Assembly: GCA_944548615.1 (NCBI GenBank)
Contig: OX155980.1
Span: 41,689,865 to 41,753,864 of the forward strand
Direction of reading: 5' to 3'
From: Micropterix aruncella
Taxonomy: Eukaryota; Arthropoda; Insecta; Lepidoptera; Micropterigidae
Length of the DNA: 64,000 nt
The translations under genes were made by a program, and so were the position numbers. Positions within the stretch are counted from its first letter, which is position 1. Every line of letters begins with the position of its first letter. A model generated the notes under the pieces. The model was not told where the DNA came from, did not search any database, and saw only the letters and a program-made list of their open reading frames with translations. This document shows positions 20,861-32,797 of this stretch, in pieces.

Positions 20861-22560
20861 TGTGAATAAAACTACATTAGGTAATATTCATCCATTCCTA
20901 TTTTTCATTTATATTCTCTTATCAGCTTTCTTTGAAATATTCTAATTTTACATAAAATGTAATTTTATTTTTAATTTTTAATAATAATAATATTTGAACG
21001 TAATTTCTATACCTATATAGGGTTATTGGTATCTATAAACTTTTGACTTATGGGAAAGTTAGCGTGAAATGTGTTCTTAACAATGTAATGCGGTTATCAG
21101 AAATCTTAGTCTGGCGTAAATCCTTGCAGGCAGCGGCGCGGGCGCTAGAATGACCAAAATACCGTTGTGGTCTTGTGGCTCTTTAGCCCAGTAGAATTAC
21201 CCTACAAAGGGCGTCAAATCTGCAATAATAATAAAATCGATTTTGATTTATCAGATCTTTTAAGTCCCGTATCGTAGCGGTCTATTCGACAAGTTCAACT
21301 AATCCAGCTTGTGCTATTTAATATGTTTAATAATTGGGGTTTGCGTTTTGTTGTTTTTTGAGGGGTTTGTTACCCAGTTTGACAAGCGATTCGACTACCA
21401 TACAAATTACAATATTAAACACCTTTTTTTAAACATTCCACAGAAAATCATATCCAACCAAGCCCGAGACTTATCCGCTGGAAAAAACATTATTTTGTGA
21501 TTTTAGGTACAACTCTGAGAATGGAGACTCAAAAATTAAAAACTGACGTTATTCATCATCGTTAGTCAGCTATTTCTTTGTTTACCTCTTTAAGTTTTCC
21601 TTTTGTGTTTAAGGGATTTTTTAAAATGATACCGGAATCTAGATATATGGATTTAAAAATTTCAAATTTCCGTAGGAAATTCTTAAATGACGAACATAAA
21701 ATCCCTCATATTGTATTTGTGCGGTATTATATTTATGCTGAAACCAAATTTTAACCTGGATATAATCAAAAATGCATAATCGTGCAATAAATAAATGTGT
21801 TAGCCGTAAATAATGTGTATGCTATACATAGACCAAATTCGAGTGAGATTGGGGCCAAAGTGTTTGTACCTAAATGTGCTTAAACACATTTCGGAAATAT
21901 TATTTTAAAATTCTGCATGTTAAAGCAGTGATCAGATCCAATTAAGTTTTTAACGTAAAATTCCAAGTGATACGTAGTAATTCCAAACTGATGATTTGCT
22001 CTACAAGTGCTAAGTACTTTAATATAGTCTTTGATCGATAACGTTTGGCAATTTATAATTGTAGCCGCTGAAAAATGTTCTTCGATCTGTAAATTCCACT
22101 TAAATATTTTGTCGATCATTAGTCCGAGGTAATATCATGGACTACTTTATTTATTTGCAAACAGAGGCACGTTATCTCTCTATGTGTATTATTTTGTACA
22201 AAATGCAAGAAAATTATGTCACTCATCCGCGCCATCTAGGATATCGGTCTGCGAATATGTGTGCCTGTCAATCACTTGATTGATAAAAAGAATTATAATA
22301 ATGGCATTTTAATATTAATTTAGCATTGTATGTTATAGCCGATTTAATTAAAATAATAAAAAAATATATGATGATGCCAAAGTTCCCCGGTATCTGTAAA
22401 TAAAAGTCGCTGTTTTTTGCCTAAAGGAGCCGTTTTGCATCTTATTTCGGGTACAAAATATCGCCTATTTTGTTTAGCTTTAGTTTAAAAAAAATTGAAT
22501 AGTAATGGAAATTCCAGTTTCTGGGCAAAGAGGGGAAAACATGTATTTGAGGCCACCAGA
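20860..22560. other. No gene recognised
   Basis: AT-rich; a small GC-rich patch at 21115-21210. Minus frame 21880-22119 (79 codons) has no recognisable domain. Confidence 0.45.
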
Positions 22561-22561
22561 A

Positions 22562-22773
22562 CCAGAGTGGCCCAAGTGACATTTTGGTGATTTTGAGTTT
22601 AATTAATTTAAAAGCAAAAATCCTTATAAAAATCATTATTTTCAAATCCAGAGTGGTCCAAAATTAATATCTTCAAAGAATCATAGATAGCGCTATATAA
22701 ATAGTTTTGTCATTGTAATATTATAAGCAATATTATTAGACCACAGTGGCTAAGGTGACTTGGGCCACTCTGG
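22562..22773. repeat. Short inverted-repeat element
   Basis: CCAGAGTGGCCCAAGTGAC at 22562-22580 is repeated in inverse orientation at 22755-22773 with one mismatch. A related word CCAGAGTGGTCC lies at about 22649. The ends could be of a small MITE; no clear target duplication. Confidence 0.6.
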
Positions 22774-22874
22774 CATTGGCATGAGTGAACTGCCACAGTC
22801 GTGTTGTCTTTTGACGTTGTCGAAAAAAAGTTGATGAACCTGTTTCAAAACACATATTCAAAAAAAAAAAAAAA

Positions 22875-23470
22875 TACGTGTGGCACTCGGGGACTGCCGC
22901 GGTAAAGCTATTGCATAGCATTTTTTAACAACTTATGCAATTTTAATTATTTATTTATTTTATTTATGCAGTATGAAGAAATTTTTTTCTGATATCAGAT
23001 AACTGCGCTCTATCGGAAAACTTTGAAATTATTCCGAATCGATTCGGAATAATTTAAACTTCTTCCGATAGAGCGCACGAATTTTATTCGATAAAACAAA
23101 AAAAACGCATATTATTTTTTGACTATTCGAAAAAAATCGTAGATAAAAAGATAGATAATAAAATTATCTTTAAAATGGTGCAGGTTTTATAATAATACGC
23201 CAGATAGTATTAGCGTAGTAGTCGTTTTTGTGTTCGGTTAGACCTAATTTCACAAATTAATTACACTATGTAATATAAACAAAATCTAAAATATTTAAAG
23301 CTAATAATATTAGGAAAATGTTCTTGTTTAAGATATATTTTTTTCGAATCGTAAGCAGTACTCGTTTAGACGTAATTATCAGTTTAAAATCATTAATTAT
23401 CGTTAAGAAATTTCTTCATTCGGTCGCCGCGCTGGCCTAGGCCCGCGATAAAAGCTATGCAATAGCTTAA
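22875..23470 (+). mobile_element. 600-bp hairpin element, copy 1
   Basis: Begins TACGTGTGGCACTCGGGGAC after an A-run and ends GCTATGCAATAGCTTAA. Both ends carry the palindromic word AGCTATTGCATAGC next to a CGCGG word. In the middle, arms 23005-23040 and 23041-23076 form an inverted repeat (GCGCTCTATCGGAA ... TTCCGATAGAGCGC) with no spacer. No coding frame. Shared almost unchanged with 42506-43106 and, inverted, 53143-53734. Confidence 0.88.
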
Positions 23471-23753
23471 TAATTAACGAGAGGTTCAACCTCTCTTTCC
23501 ATGCTCCTATAACCGACTTGTGTAAGAGATGTGACAATTTTAAAAAAATGTTACTTGTGAAAACAATGAACTATCTAAGAATAATGACCTAATCATTAAA
23601 ATTGAACTACATAATATGAGGAAAGCAGAATCTGCTACTGGAAATATAAAACTTGAACAAAATTAAAAAAAAATAAGGATACTACCGTCATAATTTTCGA
23701 TTTAATGAAGACTTTATCCAAACCAGTCATTTCAACTGGTATTTTCAACTGGT

Positions 23754-23787
23754 ACAGTTGACGTTTGTAATAACAAACGTCAACTGT
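23754..23787. repeat. Perfect 15-bp hairpin
   Basis: ACAGTTGACGTTTGT and its exact complement flank an AATA loop. Just upstream, TCAACTGG is repeated at 23732 and 23747. Confidence 0.85.
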
Positions 23788-23944
23788 GTATATACTGTTT
23801 AAGTATTCACAAGGTTGGTGCCGCCGATGTTTTCATGTTTATATGGGACGAATCAACAGCTTCAAGAGTACCGCAAGAAATAAGCTCACGTATATTAAAG
23901 TTTATCAAAGAACTTGTACACACAAATAAACTAATAATATACTC

Positions 23945-24600
23945 GGACCAGTGCGGCGGCTGAACTTGAGCTGTCAACTACAACGGTCGAACCCGTCACC
24001 TCAGGAACACCACCTGACCTTACGGCGAGGCACCGGGAAAGGTACCGAGCGGGCAGCCTCGACCCCTGACTACAAGTTTTGGAAGGATATCTCCGTCTGG
24101 AATTAACTTTCAGGATGCCTCCGTCCTTCCGACTGGTTACGGGTCCAAAGTCGCTTACGCGACCTCTACCTGTTGTATTACAGCGGTAATTTAGTTCGAA
24201 TTTATCGCGGACCTAGGCGTTCTTTGCCCGTAGTACCGCACGGGATCGAGTGGCACAAGGTCATTTCAAGAGTGACATGACAACAGATCAACATCCATCC
24301 CCTCTGCTTAGGAAACAATGTGTTTCTATAGTCTCCAAACCCCTTCAGCAATTAGTCAGAATGCACAACCGATTGGCTTCGCCGACCGGTGTGCAAACCG
24401 TCCAGTGGCGCCGGGATGCAATCCCGCCGGGAGAAACCGGTCCACCAGCTCTGAGGCCAGAGACACGGGAGTCTTACCCGGGATAGCCTTCCACTCGAGG
24501 AGGCTTCTAAATAGGAGCTGAATCGTGAGTTGAGCCGATCCGAGAACAAAATGGATCTTGTGGCCCAAGCTGCACGAAACCGTTCACCACCGGCCAGAAC
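23945..24600 (+). repeat. GC-rich repeat R, copy B
   Basis: Shares with copy C the head (GTCGACTACAGCG-like, CGAACCCGTCACC), a CTATCGCGGACC-like block near 24205, GTCATTTCAAGAG near 24262 and a tail near 24330. Continues further than copy C, to GAGTTGAGCCGATCCGAGAAC and GGCCCAAGCTG near 24530-24573, words also found at 50362-50412. Overlapping frames on both strands are GC-driven and not trusted as genes. Confidence 0.55.
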
Positions 24601-25535
24601 AGAAATGTAAAAATTGCAGCTTCATGTATGTACATTACCTCAAGTCCACTCTATTCAGTCGAACAAATTGACCATAAGTTTACTCTCAGCGGCCATTCAT
24701 ATTTGTATTGTGACAGAGCCCTTGCGTAGAAAAACAAAAGAGGTATTTCCAAAAAAAAATACATTCCTGGACATTGGAACCCTGTAATATTGCTCCGAAA
24801 AAAAGAAATCTTTTTAGGATTGTGAAAATGAAACGAGCAGACTTTATATCCACGAAAGCATTGGAAAATAATATTAAAAACAAAATTAGCCGTTGATCAT
24901 TCTAAAGTAGAATGGCTAAAATACAGTGGATGCTCTGCAAATACAATGGAGGAAATACATGCATCTATTCTCGATGTTTTCAAATTCTCCAACAATCCAC
25001 AAGTTTTTTTAGAGACGCCAATTTCATCAAGAGAACGTCTCAGGATACTGCCAATTTTGAGCTTGATATTTTATACCCCGACGGGAGAAAATCAGCCCCA
25101 AAAAAAGAAAGACCTTATACCTATGCCTTTTAGAATATGTTACACCATTGTTATCAACAGCTTTCAGACTGCCAATGTGAGAATTTAACTGGATGGCGAA
25201 ATAGGTGATTCTTTAACTGAGTAAAAGACCTGATTATTATTTATAGAATAAGAACATTGCAATTTAGCATCTACAATAAAAATGAACAATAGTAAAAGTT
25301 TAATTTGTTCTTTTTTATGTATATTTTAAGTCGTAAGTTTGATTTTGTTACATTTAATTCAATAAAACTGATTTCATTTGTGCATTTTGGCCTATTACTC
25401 CTACATTTTTCATGGATACATCCTAATTGGTCAATGACATAGTGGGCCATCTGAAAATATATATGAAAATACCTAAAATACAGTCATATACTACATGTAA
25501 TTAAACTCTTACTAAATTTCAATATATTTCTGTTC
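24601..25535. other. No gene recognised
   Basis: AT-rich spacer between repeat copies; frames of 60-80 codons without recognisable content. Confidence 0.4.
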
Positions 25536-25539
25536 AGGG

Positions 25540-26165
25540 TTGGTCTCACTCACGGGTCAACACCTATCCGACGGCCTCCACGCATGAAGTGCGAGCCTGG
25601 GTAGGACTCTGGCCTTATGGTCAGTTGCCCCTGGGAATCAACCTTCTGGCGCTCCTGGACGGTCTGCGCACCGTGCGGCGTAAGCCAATCGACTGTGCAC
25701 TCTGACTAACAACTTGGGTTGTCGACTACAGCGGGCGAGCCCGTCACCACAGGAAGTTTTAACGATTAGTCGTTCTATCTCCCTGGAGTGAGCGTAGAAG
25801 ACTTGGGACAAAACAGTCCACCATCTAGCTACGCCACAACCCGTAAGAGACCAACGCCTTACCGCAAGATAGCCAGTAATGTTACCTGGCGGGCGACACC
25901 CGCGCCCTTACTACCAATTGTGACCAGATTTCTCCGGTCTCTCGATAGGTTCCGAGTTCGAGGTCGCTTGCGCGGTCCTCTCCCTTACGAAGCGGTGAAA
26001 CGGTGTATACCGAATCTATCGCGGACCACGGCGTCCTTTGCCCGGCTGTTCACCCAGGATCGAATGGCCAATAGTCATTTCAAGAGCAGTCGCCGTAAGG
26101 ACCGCAACCACCCCCGCTCTATAGGAAACAGTACGGTTTCCAGACTCCCCCGATCGTTAATTTAA
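25540..26165 (+). repeat. GC-rich repeat R, copy C (most complete)
   Basis: Runs from a head at 25540 to CCAGACTCCCCCGATCGTTA at about 26139-26158. A 125-codon plus frame at 25788-26165 spans most of it, and part of that frame (PNLSRTTASFARLFT) is also readable in copy A. I do not recognise the protein. The words AGTCCACCATCTAGCTACG and CAGACTCCC resemble the flanks of a block in the Jockey-like LINE at 16575-16615, so a LINE-derived origin is possible. Confidence 0.55.
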
Positions 26166-27823
26166 TAATAGATAAAATTATTATTTATATGATAAAGCGA
26201 AACCATAAAAATATAATAATAAAAGCCACTGATACAGTAGCGAACGAGTGCAAGGATCGTGTTTTGAAATGCTAGTTTTTAGGTACCCTGTTGCGGATAA
26301 CTTTTTTAACCCTAAGCGATCATGTAAAATACTATGCACTACCTTTCAAAATCTTCACTTCTTCGGCAATAAAAAGAACCGTGACAGGACGATCCGCCAA
26401 AGCATTTTTTAAAACTTTTTTAACCATTTTAACCGAGTGAGAGTCAGCGTCAGTTGAAGTTCTTCTATTTCTAAACTCGGTACACGAACGTGCAATCGTA
26501 AAATATAGGGAGCATCAACCCCTAATGTGCCTCGTAGGCCTTGAAATACTCCGTCCGTACATTTTTTTCAAAGGTATTTAATTACCGCGCGAAATTCATT
26601 TTTTTTTTAATTTTGCCAATACGTTTCGACAAGATGCAAATAAATCGCTTTAATAATAAAAATAAGGCACAGCTAATACGCAGGTAATAATTAATATATT
26701 ATTGCCTGACGGTATTAATTATTAAGCTGTGCCTACGTTCCAGAGGGTTTGTAACTCATTATCATTTTTTTAACGCCTCTCGTATATTTCGAGTTCTAGC
26801 TGTTCTGAGTGCGATAAATTATAAAGCAGTAAAGTTATTTGTAAATCCTCGTTGACGTGAAAATGATGGTTGTGAGTTTAACTCAATGTGTAAGTGAAAC
26901 AGAACTATGGGCCGATTAGAATCATGCTAATATCATCTCTGTCGTACTGTCAGTTTCTGAGTTATTCAGTGGGATTGTATCGTCATGAAAACCTTAAATC
27001 AAGTTTTTTTACTAGTATTTGGGTATTATAGGCATATTCAAGCAAAAAAATTGAGGAGCTGGTAAAGAAATTCCACTTAGCACACATGAAAGGGGAAACC
27101 AAAACGTCACTCAAGAATTTAAATTTTTCAAGCCATATTTTGGGAAATACCGTTTAACTGTATGTAGTAAAAATAACAAAATTAAAATAGGCTATTTCTA
27201 TAATTGTTTATTAGAAAAATTACGATATTGTTTATATAGTCCGCTAATAAAAATACGATATTTTTCATTATAAATAATAAATTAATAAATTAATAATTAT
27301 AATAAATTAAGATAGTCATCAAAAATATTTAAAAGTAATACCATCATATAAGAATAGTCAAAAATTGGAATATGAGAAATCTTATTCAATTTTACAGAAG
27401 CAAATAAGTGAAGTACGATCGAATAGTGAAATGTAAGTATATGTATAATCAGCAAAAAAATAAGTTTAAACTGGTAAAATTGTAAAGTAAAATAAAATAG
27501 CAGAAAGTAAAATTGTAATAATCATTAAAATAAATAAAAAAAGTATAATAATATTAAAATAACAATTAATCGTAATTAAAAAAAAATAATAAAAATCCTT
27601 CAGGTAAAAACGAATCATCATGGGGATAAGGAAAAATAGTTTAGAGTGGAATTTCGTAATAAAAATAAGAAATTATCAGTAGCAGTTTTCGAGTTTCTAA
27701 AATTGGTACGAGCACACATCCTTCACAAAATGTTTTCTAGAGAGCTTAAATATTTGATAGTGATGGGACGGCTGTTGTCGTCTGTTTTGACTCGTGTGAT
27801 GCCCTTTCTATTGACTTAACTCC
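26166..27823. other. No gene recognised; one small hairpin
   Basis: AT-rich, with very low complexity between 27170 and 27600. Contains the hairpin listed at 26665-26734. Confidence 0.45.
26665..26734. repeat. 70-bp hairpin
   Basis: AGGCACAGCT at 26665 pairs with AGCTGTGCCT ending 26734, with further AT-rich pairing inside (TAATAATTAATA-type). Could be a MITE remnant or a stem-loop RNA; no target duplication decided. Confidence 0.6.
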
Positions 27824-27977
27824 TCCGATGTACCAAACCGTCGCTAAAGCGCGCTTAAAAATGGTTTTTGTCAATTAAACGCAGAAATTTTGAAAGTGCG
27901 GTAGAGCCGCGCTATGGACTTTGTGGCATAAAATGACCAATTTTAAACGCGCTTTAGCGGCGATTTGGTTCATCGGA
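27824..27977. repeat. 154-bp element with ~38-bp inverted ends
   Basis: TCCGATGTACCAAACCGTCG at the left pairs with the right end, which in reverse reads TCCGATGAACCAAATCGCCG. Both continue with CTAAAGCGCG. Probably a small DNA-transposon derivative; superfamily unknown. Confidence 0.75.
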
Positions 27978-28216
27978 GAAACTAGGAATTTAAATATGAA
28001 TTGTAGGAAATTTTGTCTACTCTAATTTTGTACAGAATAGTCGTTATGTATCGTTAATATCGTTGACAAAAATACTTCTGGTTTTTTTTTTCCTGAAAAC
28101 GACACGCTTAGATCTCATATGCCTGACTATCGAACCTATTTTCTTTTCGAAAACACGTTGACATCACTTGGTCTATTGAAACTCATATTTTTTTAATGTG
28201 ATTTCGTCTGTATTCG

Positions 28217-28263
28217 GCCACAGCATACTGTGGCCATAGCAACGCGTGGTCGGGTACAGCTAG
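28217..28263 (+). other. Helitron 3' terminus with hairpin
   Basis: The perfect stem GGCCACAG-CATA-CTGTGGCC (28217-28236) is followed 27 bases later by the terminus GGTACAGCTAG and then T. This is the classical Helitron end layout. The matching 5' end was not found, and there is no coding sequence upstream, so it is a non-autonomous or truncated copy. Confidence 0.7.
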
Positions 28264-29499
28264 TTGTAAATAATTTAAAACATCATTGGCTTTGCTATCG
28301 TTAGTTATTATGTTTTGCTGTATGTTTTTATTAAAATAAAATAAAACATTTTCTGTTGTTCAAAAATATTTTCTGCTTTTTCCCTTCATATGACGTAACT
28401 TTATCACAGCTCATTTTCAGTTTAATCCCTTTTTGGAAAATTCCACCTAAGATTTTTTTAATGACAGCATTCAAAAAAATATTCACTCCTTCGATTTGAT
28501 ATTTGCATTATTGTGATCCCGATCTATGTATTGCATTTACGCTTTTACTGTAGGGTTAAGTGTTTAGGAGACCGCAGTGACCGCTTAATCGGTCGCATGC
28601 ACTGGAACGAGGTCACTAATCCTGGGATTATCGCGGGCGATGCGGCCCGCATCTGAACCGCAAGTCGTGTGAGTGGCACGATGGCGGTTTGATCGACTGC
28701 CCGCTAACACGTGATCTGCCTCCATTCTACTGCAATTAATGTAGTGCGTTCCGCTACTATGCTACCGCGCATCGGCACACGAGGTTGACAGGGATGAACC
28801 GATTAGTCAGAGAGCTCACTGCATGTACTGCCATTGATTATATAGGATATGGGATTGCTCAACTCCATAGTACAATTTGGCAACCCTTCTGAAACAGCGA
28901 AATGCAGTTGGCGCTGATATCATTGACGGCTAAACTAATAGCAATTTATTTGGCCATCTATAATAACATGTATAATGAATGGTTTATTACAAAGGGCTGA
29001 TTGATCATAAAAACCCTATAATTTTACCAACGATAACATTAATATCCAACATCCAAATATTAGTGCCATCTATCGCATTTTATATAAGGCTGATTACATT
29101 CCAGAAATAATAAGGATATATTGAATGCCATCTATTAGTCTAGCTATCTGAACAGTAAAGTGTCCAATTATTACGTTTTGAAACCTGTACATCAATTTTA
29201 AAATTACATCTTTATGTAAATAATAATACAATAATAAGAGCTTGATTTAAAAAATCTTTTATTATTATACAATATTTTTGGAGTTTACTCCTTAAGAATT
29301 GATTTCATTTAAAACACCTGGTATGAGAATTTGATGCCAGTAAAGTTCGAAAATTGAAAAAGACTACGCGACTTGGATCGAAAATTGCACAGCGAGGACT
29401 GCGCGCGTTTCTTTCGCACACACGCGAGAAAGTGATTGAAAGCGGTTTTTTAACTCGTCAACTTAATGTCAACTTTTGATACATGTTGACATATGTATA
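28264..29499. other. No gene recognised; GC-rich island
   Basis: 28555-28830 is clearly richer in G+C than its surroundings and contains no long frame. The rest is AT-rich. Confidence 0.4.
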
Positions 29500-30230
29500 A
29501 TGATTTGTTCCTTAGGCAGGCCATACATGGACTGCTAGAGCCGTTAGCCATTGAACGACATACATGGACCGCTCGAGCAGTCGTTGTCAACTGCTCGAAC
29601 GGTCACTGCCAACTGCTCAAGCAGTCGCGTTTAACCGCTCGAGCAGTTGACAATTCAGCTGCAATCACGATATAAATGTTGAGGATGAGGCACTACTGGT
29701 GCTGCTATTGCTCATGCGCAGACTACGGGGTAGAAAGCTAAAAAAAATCTGGCTTTGGCTGGAAAAAAAATGTCTTTTGTTTACGAAACTTAGTATATGA
29801 TTTTCACTTTATTTTTTTTTAGAATGTCTTTATTTTTGTTTGACGAATTAAGCAATATACTGAATGATCAAATTAAACGTCAAGACACTACTAGGAGGAG
29901 ATGAATCCCATTAGAAAGAAGACTAGAGGTAGTTAAAAAAATCATAATCTTATTTTACTAAATTTTGATTCTCGAAATATTAGAGATAACATCTTCGAGT
30001 TCGCTGACAGTGGCAGACACGACGCCTCCGGGCGGAGGAGTGAAGGTCGCAGGGAATAACTGCGCTAGAGCATTCGACCGCTCGAGCAGTTCGTGTATGC
30101 CTGGCAACTGCTCGACTGCACGATGCAATTTCATCATGCTGCCGACCGCTCGAAGCGGTCGCGACTGCTCGAGCAGTCCGTGTATGCAGTTCAATAGAAG
30201 ATTGAAGTTCACCATGCAGTCGCAGCTTGA
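29500..30230. mobile_element. Harbinger-like remnant with CTCGAG palindrome clusters
   Basis: Both ends carry clusters of GAC(C/T)GCTCGAGCAGT-type palindromes: about five at 29529-29650 and four at 30078-30180. The ends are inversely related (CATACATGGACTGCT at left; in reverse CATACACGGACTGCT at right). Between them, 29824-29935 reads MSLFLFDELSNILNDQIK then RQDTT, like the start of PIF/Harbinger transposases; the continuation is missing. On the minus strand, frames ending at 29980 and 29958 run through the right cluster. Superfamily is inferred from a short match. Confidence 0.5.
29824..29945 (+). pseudogene. Possible Harbinger transposase N-terminus
   Basis: After a T-rich tract ending in AG (a possible splice acceptor) the frame reads SLFLFDELSNILNDQIK, RQDTTRRR, a TGA stop, then IPLERRLEVVKK. 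In Harbinger/HARBI1-type transposases a similar FD-LL---I-x-QDT-MR---I--EE+L segment precedes the catalytic domain. No catalytic residue is present here. Weak but specific. Confidence 0.4.
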
Positions 30231-32797
30231 ACCAGTCGGTCCTGGCTGCTTCAGTCTGAGGTATCAATTCCAAAATTTCAAATTTGAATATCTCTAGATC
30301 TAATGTGATGACATGCATTTTTCTTTAAATTCTATCTGGGGATTATTTGCGTTCATTGGCTTTCGAGTTGGGATTAAAAAAGTTTAGTTACATAGGAACG
30401 CATTTGAAAAACTATTAAAAAACTGCTATTGGTAAAGATTCCCTGGATGAATATAAAATATGTACGACTGAGAAGTAGTAGTAGAAGAACGTCTACAGCT
30501 TGGTGCATGTTTCAAAAAAAGAAATCTATCGGTTCTCTAATTATCAAGCTTTAAATATTACCGAGAACTTGCGAATTTGCAGGAATGGTGGACTTTTATT
30601 ATTTTATGGGACACTATTCAAAGAATGATAGCGAAACATACTTACTGGGTTATTATACCTACTCTTCATACATATGGCGTCAAATCAAAATAAATACAAT
30701 CTGGAGGTGGATGCAATGTTATTCCCACACTTGTCCCGGCGCCGACTGCGTTAACCTGTCTACCCTTTAATTTTCATAATTTTGGCGCGAGCATCTAGTT
30801 AATTTACACGCCTTTTGTACCATAAATATTATACATCCAAATGGAAAGATTATATGTTTGCTAATACGCTAAGTTTAAGCTTTCTGTTGATATAAAATAA
30901 ACTACATTTGGTGTTAAACTTTTGTTATGAGGTCGGAAAAATAATGACGCTTATTCCTAATAAAGTGGTATTTTCAAACACATTTGTGTAATATTATACA
31001 TCAATATGTAATTAAAACGTAGACAAAGGCATTAGTTTTAGTTTAATAAAACATAACACCGACATTGTGACCGCGCGGAGAAAATCCGATTGCCGATGTC
31101 GGATTGAAATACTTTCAACGTTACAAATCTGTACGGAATGTAGCTTTCTAAGCAACAAAAGCTGCAATTTTAAATAGGAAATGAAGAGAGAAGAGGCATT
31201 AATTTTATTGAGGATATAATATAGGGCGGACAGTCAGTAGATGTCCAAAGCCAAAACTCTGATACATATTCCCGTATACCTATTATAACACTTCTATATT
31301 CATTATACGATTCGGTAATATTTGCGATTTTCTAATAATATTGATATTCACTACTTTGATTGCTTGGACGTTTTTTATTATTTGAAATCAGCATTTTTTT
31401 TCATATATTGGAATTAGTGGTTACTAGGAATTTACTGGAAAAAAAAACTTTTCACTTTAAGAGAAGTGGTCCAAAATTATTCACGATGGTAATATGTCCA
31501 AAGATGATTTACAGAAATTTCCAATTGAAATTAAACACAAATTAAAAATAAACTATTATTATTATAATTGAAGATTTATAAATACACGTATAATATTAAA
31601 AGATTTCCGAGTTGTTGATATCCAGCAGGCTACACAATTTGGCAGTTAAATTATCATATAAAATGTTTTTTTCAACTATGTACTTTTGTCAAAGTAAAAT
31701 GTCAGTAATTCCCTAGTAACCACTAAATATATTAAAAGTTAATGTATAAAACAATCCTGTTTGCAAAAAAAAATGGAGAACGAAGACAGCAGTTGACAAC
31801 CTTATGGCATGTTAGTCGAACCCACGTTCATTTGGACGATATTGCATCTCTTTGTGAATCGATACTACGGACAACATATTATTCTATTACAATCAACAAG
31901 ACTTCTCGAATGTTTACAAAGGTCCAATTAGGTCTTTGATGTTAAAGATCAAGAAAAATAAGAATAAATAATTTTAAATATGTAGGTTATTTCACTGTGA
32001 TAAAAGAGGGTTGTCTCCAACAGATAGATAATCAAAACCAAAAACATTATTGCATCAGTAGATACTTTTCCGATGTCACGATACTGAATTGAACAAGTAT
32101 AGAAATAGACGCCAAACCGCAATAATAAAATACATCCCTAATGATACACCAACGTAATGGTTATTATTAGTAAGTGTAGCAGCTCAGGTATTTCTACTTA
32201 CCTAGGCGCCAATTACGTAGCTGAAATGTCTCCGGGGAAGGTCTATTTATTAAACCTGCTGCGAAAGCAGTGTTTATTATTGACGCCCACGTTACCTCTA
32301 GTCTCATACAGTAGTTGCCTGTATAATCTTTCAAACACACATTTTATGTATATATGTGCACTCCACGCCCTCTTGTTACAATTCGTCAGTAATTATTCTG
32401 ATTTTAAATCTTATTTATTTTATTTATTTTATTTATTATAATTATTCTGATTTTAATCCTATCCGATATAAACATTTTTTTTTACACATTTTGTTTACTA
32501 TCCGTCAGGGATAGTAAGCAAGTTATGCTCTACGAAAGCAAAAAGAGTGTTATTTCGTTGTATTTTTTATTATATACGGCTGATCACTTTCTGGAATAAA
32601 TAATACCAGTCTAAACTGAAACCTATTATTCCATTTTAAAGAGTAGCCTTTAACCTTAACTCTTATACCCTGAGATATAAAATCTCAAAATTTATACGGT
32701 CGAAGACGACTCTTCGCTGATCGGTTGTCAGTTGTGACATAGCAATGCCTGTATCTGGGCCGCCTTTTTTTTTAATTTGATAGATTTCTTATACATA
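30231..32797. other. No gene recognised
   Basis: AT-rich. Possible Helitron-like word CATCTAGTT at about 30795 lacks a supporting hairpin. Plus frame 32157-32441 (94 codons) shows nothing recognisable. Confidence 0.4.

Noticed and set aside
24250..24568. Four overlapping frames over repeat R copy B as genes
   Set aside because: High G+C keeps several frames open on both strands at once, and none is conserved as such in copy C beyond the part described.
30780..30800. CATCTAGTT as another Helitron 3' end
   Set aside because: No stable hairpin lies at the usual distance and the preceding block differs from the other termini.
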